From: Clostridia bacterium
Lineage (GTDB): Bacteria > Bacillota > Clostridia > Christensenellales > CAG-314
Assembly: GCA_017452035.1 (NCBI GenBank)
Contig: JAFTNE010000037.1
Location: 1 to 6,703 of the forward strand
Length of the DNA: 6,703 bases
Direction: 5' to 3'
The notes under the pieces were generated by a model that was given only the letters and a program-made list of their open reading frames with translations, searched no databases and was not told the origin of the DNA. Numbering within the stretch: position 1 is the first letter of the stretch; every line of letters begins with the position of its first letter. This document shows, in pieces, positions 6,147-6,703 of the stretch. Made by a program: the position numbers and the translations under genes.

Positions 6147-6703
6147 ATGTCCAAAGTAGAAAGCTTCCAAATGGAAATACCACAACTGGGTCGCATGCGC
6201 ACAGTTTGGGTGTATTTGCCAGACAACTACAACAAAAAGGGTAACCCATACCCCGTAATCTACATGCATGACGGCCAAAACATCTTTTACGATAGGCTCA
6301 CAGCTTACGGCACAGCTTGGCACGTAGACAAAACCATGGATCAAATCTACCAACTCACTGGCAAGAGCGCTATTGTTGTTGGTGTCGAGTGCAACCCAGC
6401 GCGTAGACTTTCCGAGTACTCTCCCTGGAAGACAAACCTTCCTATGAAGGGTATGCCTGCTAACAATCGTGGTGGCGAGGGCGCAAAATACGCCGAGTTT
6501 TTTGCCAAGAACTTAAAGACGGAAATTGACTCCAAATACAACACCGACCCACAACGCGTGGCAACTGCAGTAATTGGCAGTAGCATGGGGGGACTTATCA
6601 GCTTGTACATAGGCCTCAAATACCAACGTCTTTACGAAACAATGGGGCTGTTCTCACCATTTACACCCTTCAATTTTGGCGCATATCGCAGATTTTTGAA
6701 AAA
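6147..6703 (+). CDS. Alpha/beta-hydrolase esterase (PF00756-like), 3' end outside window
   Basis: The first 185 codons of a putative serine esterase of the esterase-D/enterochelin-esterase-like group (PF00756, COG2819-like) are present; no stop is reached before the window ends. A strong ribosome site, AAGGAG (6133-6138), lies 8 nt before the ATG. Seen in the sequence: an N-terminal beta-rich part with VWVYLPDNY (20-28), PVIYMHDGQNIFYD (36-49), which is the characteristic HDGQN strand-loop of this family, VVGVECNPARRLSEYSPW (77-94), then GGEGAKYAEF (109-118) and the nucleophile elbow GSSMG (144-148) with probable catalytic Ser146. The acid and histidine of the triad would lie downstream. There is no signal peptide, so the protein should be cytosolic. 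Such enzymes hydrolyse acyl esters of small molecules, siderophores or sugars; the substrate cannot be read from this fragment. Its own promoter with a dyad suggests independent control. Confidence 0.88.
   Translation, partial: MSKVESFQMEIPQLGRMRTVWVYLPDNYNKKGNPYPVIYMHDGQNIFYDRLTAYGTAWHVDKTMDQIYQLTGKSAIVVGVECNPARRLSEYSPWKTNLPMKGMPANNRGGEGAKYAEFFAKNLKTEIDSKYNTDPQRVATAVIGSSMGGLISLYIGLKYQRLYETMGLFSPFTPFNFGAYRRFLK

Noticed and set aside
5987..6244. Small plus-strand ORF (85 codons) starting 2 nt after trmL
   Set aside because: It runs through the esterase promoter and about 100 bp into the esterase gene in another frame, has low-complexity content and no ribosome site.
1..6703. Mobile elements, CRISPR arrays, tRNA or rRNA genes, toxin-antitoxin or defence genes
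   Set aside because: I looked on both strands and found no transposase, direct-repeat arrays, cloverleaf or rRNA-like segments. The genes are conserved housekeeping families with ordinary spacing.

Overview
This 6.7 kb window is a compact, all-plus-strand stretch of bacterial chromosome with housekeeping-type content. It holds five complete genes and one gene cut off by the right edge. The best taxonomic guess is an anaerobic, gut-type member of Bacillota (Clostridia-like). The main reason is the adjacent pair of a SpoVB/YabM-type lipid flippase and a two-part YabN-type MazG protein, an order known from Bacillus subtilis (yabM-yabN). AG-rich ribosome binding sites and moderate GC content fit this. 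No 16S rRNA or other decisive marker is present, so the assignment is an inference.

Layout. (1) Positions 25-1562 form a single-gene unit: an extended -10 promoter, a PlsC-like acyltransferase with an unusual catalytic motif and a fused zinc-ribbon/C-terminal module, a 3' UTR that can form hairpins, and a strong intrinsic terminator. (2) Positions 1575-5984 form a four-gene operon: membrane flippase, MazG nucleotide pyrophosphohydrolase, tRNA-dihydrouridine synthase, and TrmL-type tRNA wobble-nucleotide 2'-O-methyltransferase. The gaps are 17 bp, then an 11 bp overlap, then an 8 bp overlap, so the last three genes are probably translated together. The sequence before the first gene resembles a sporulation sigma-E promoter but lies so close to the ATG that the mRNA would be leaderless. 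(3) Positions 6013-6703 start a new unit: a near-consensus promoter whose -35 and -10 elements sit in the two arms of a 9 bp inverted repeat (a candidate operator), a roughly 100 nt leader, and the first 185 codons of an alpha/beta-hydrolase esterase.

How the genes relate. The acyltransferase (phospholipid synthesis) and the flippase (moving lipid-linked envelope precursors) both act at the membrane. MazG cleans up nucleotide triphosphates, and Dus and TrmL modify tRNA. The operon therefore looks like a housekeeping cluster joined by co-transcription rather than one pathway.

I see no mobile element, CRISPR array, tRNA or rRNA gene, toxin-antitoxin pair or defence island, and no clear new system. 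The points most worth a second look are the altered motif III and appended domains of the acyltransferase, the promoter-embedded dyad at 6013-6039, and the sigma-E-like, possibly leaderless start of the flippase gene. No gene-free stretch exceeds 300 bases; the two intergenic regions (1405-1609 and 5985-6146) are described through their regulatory features.
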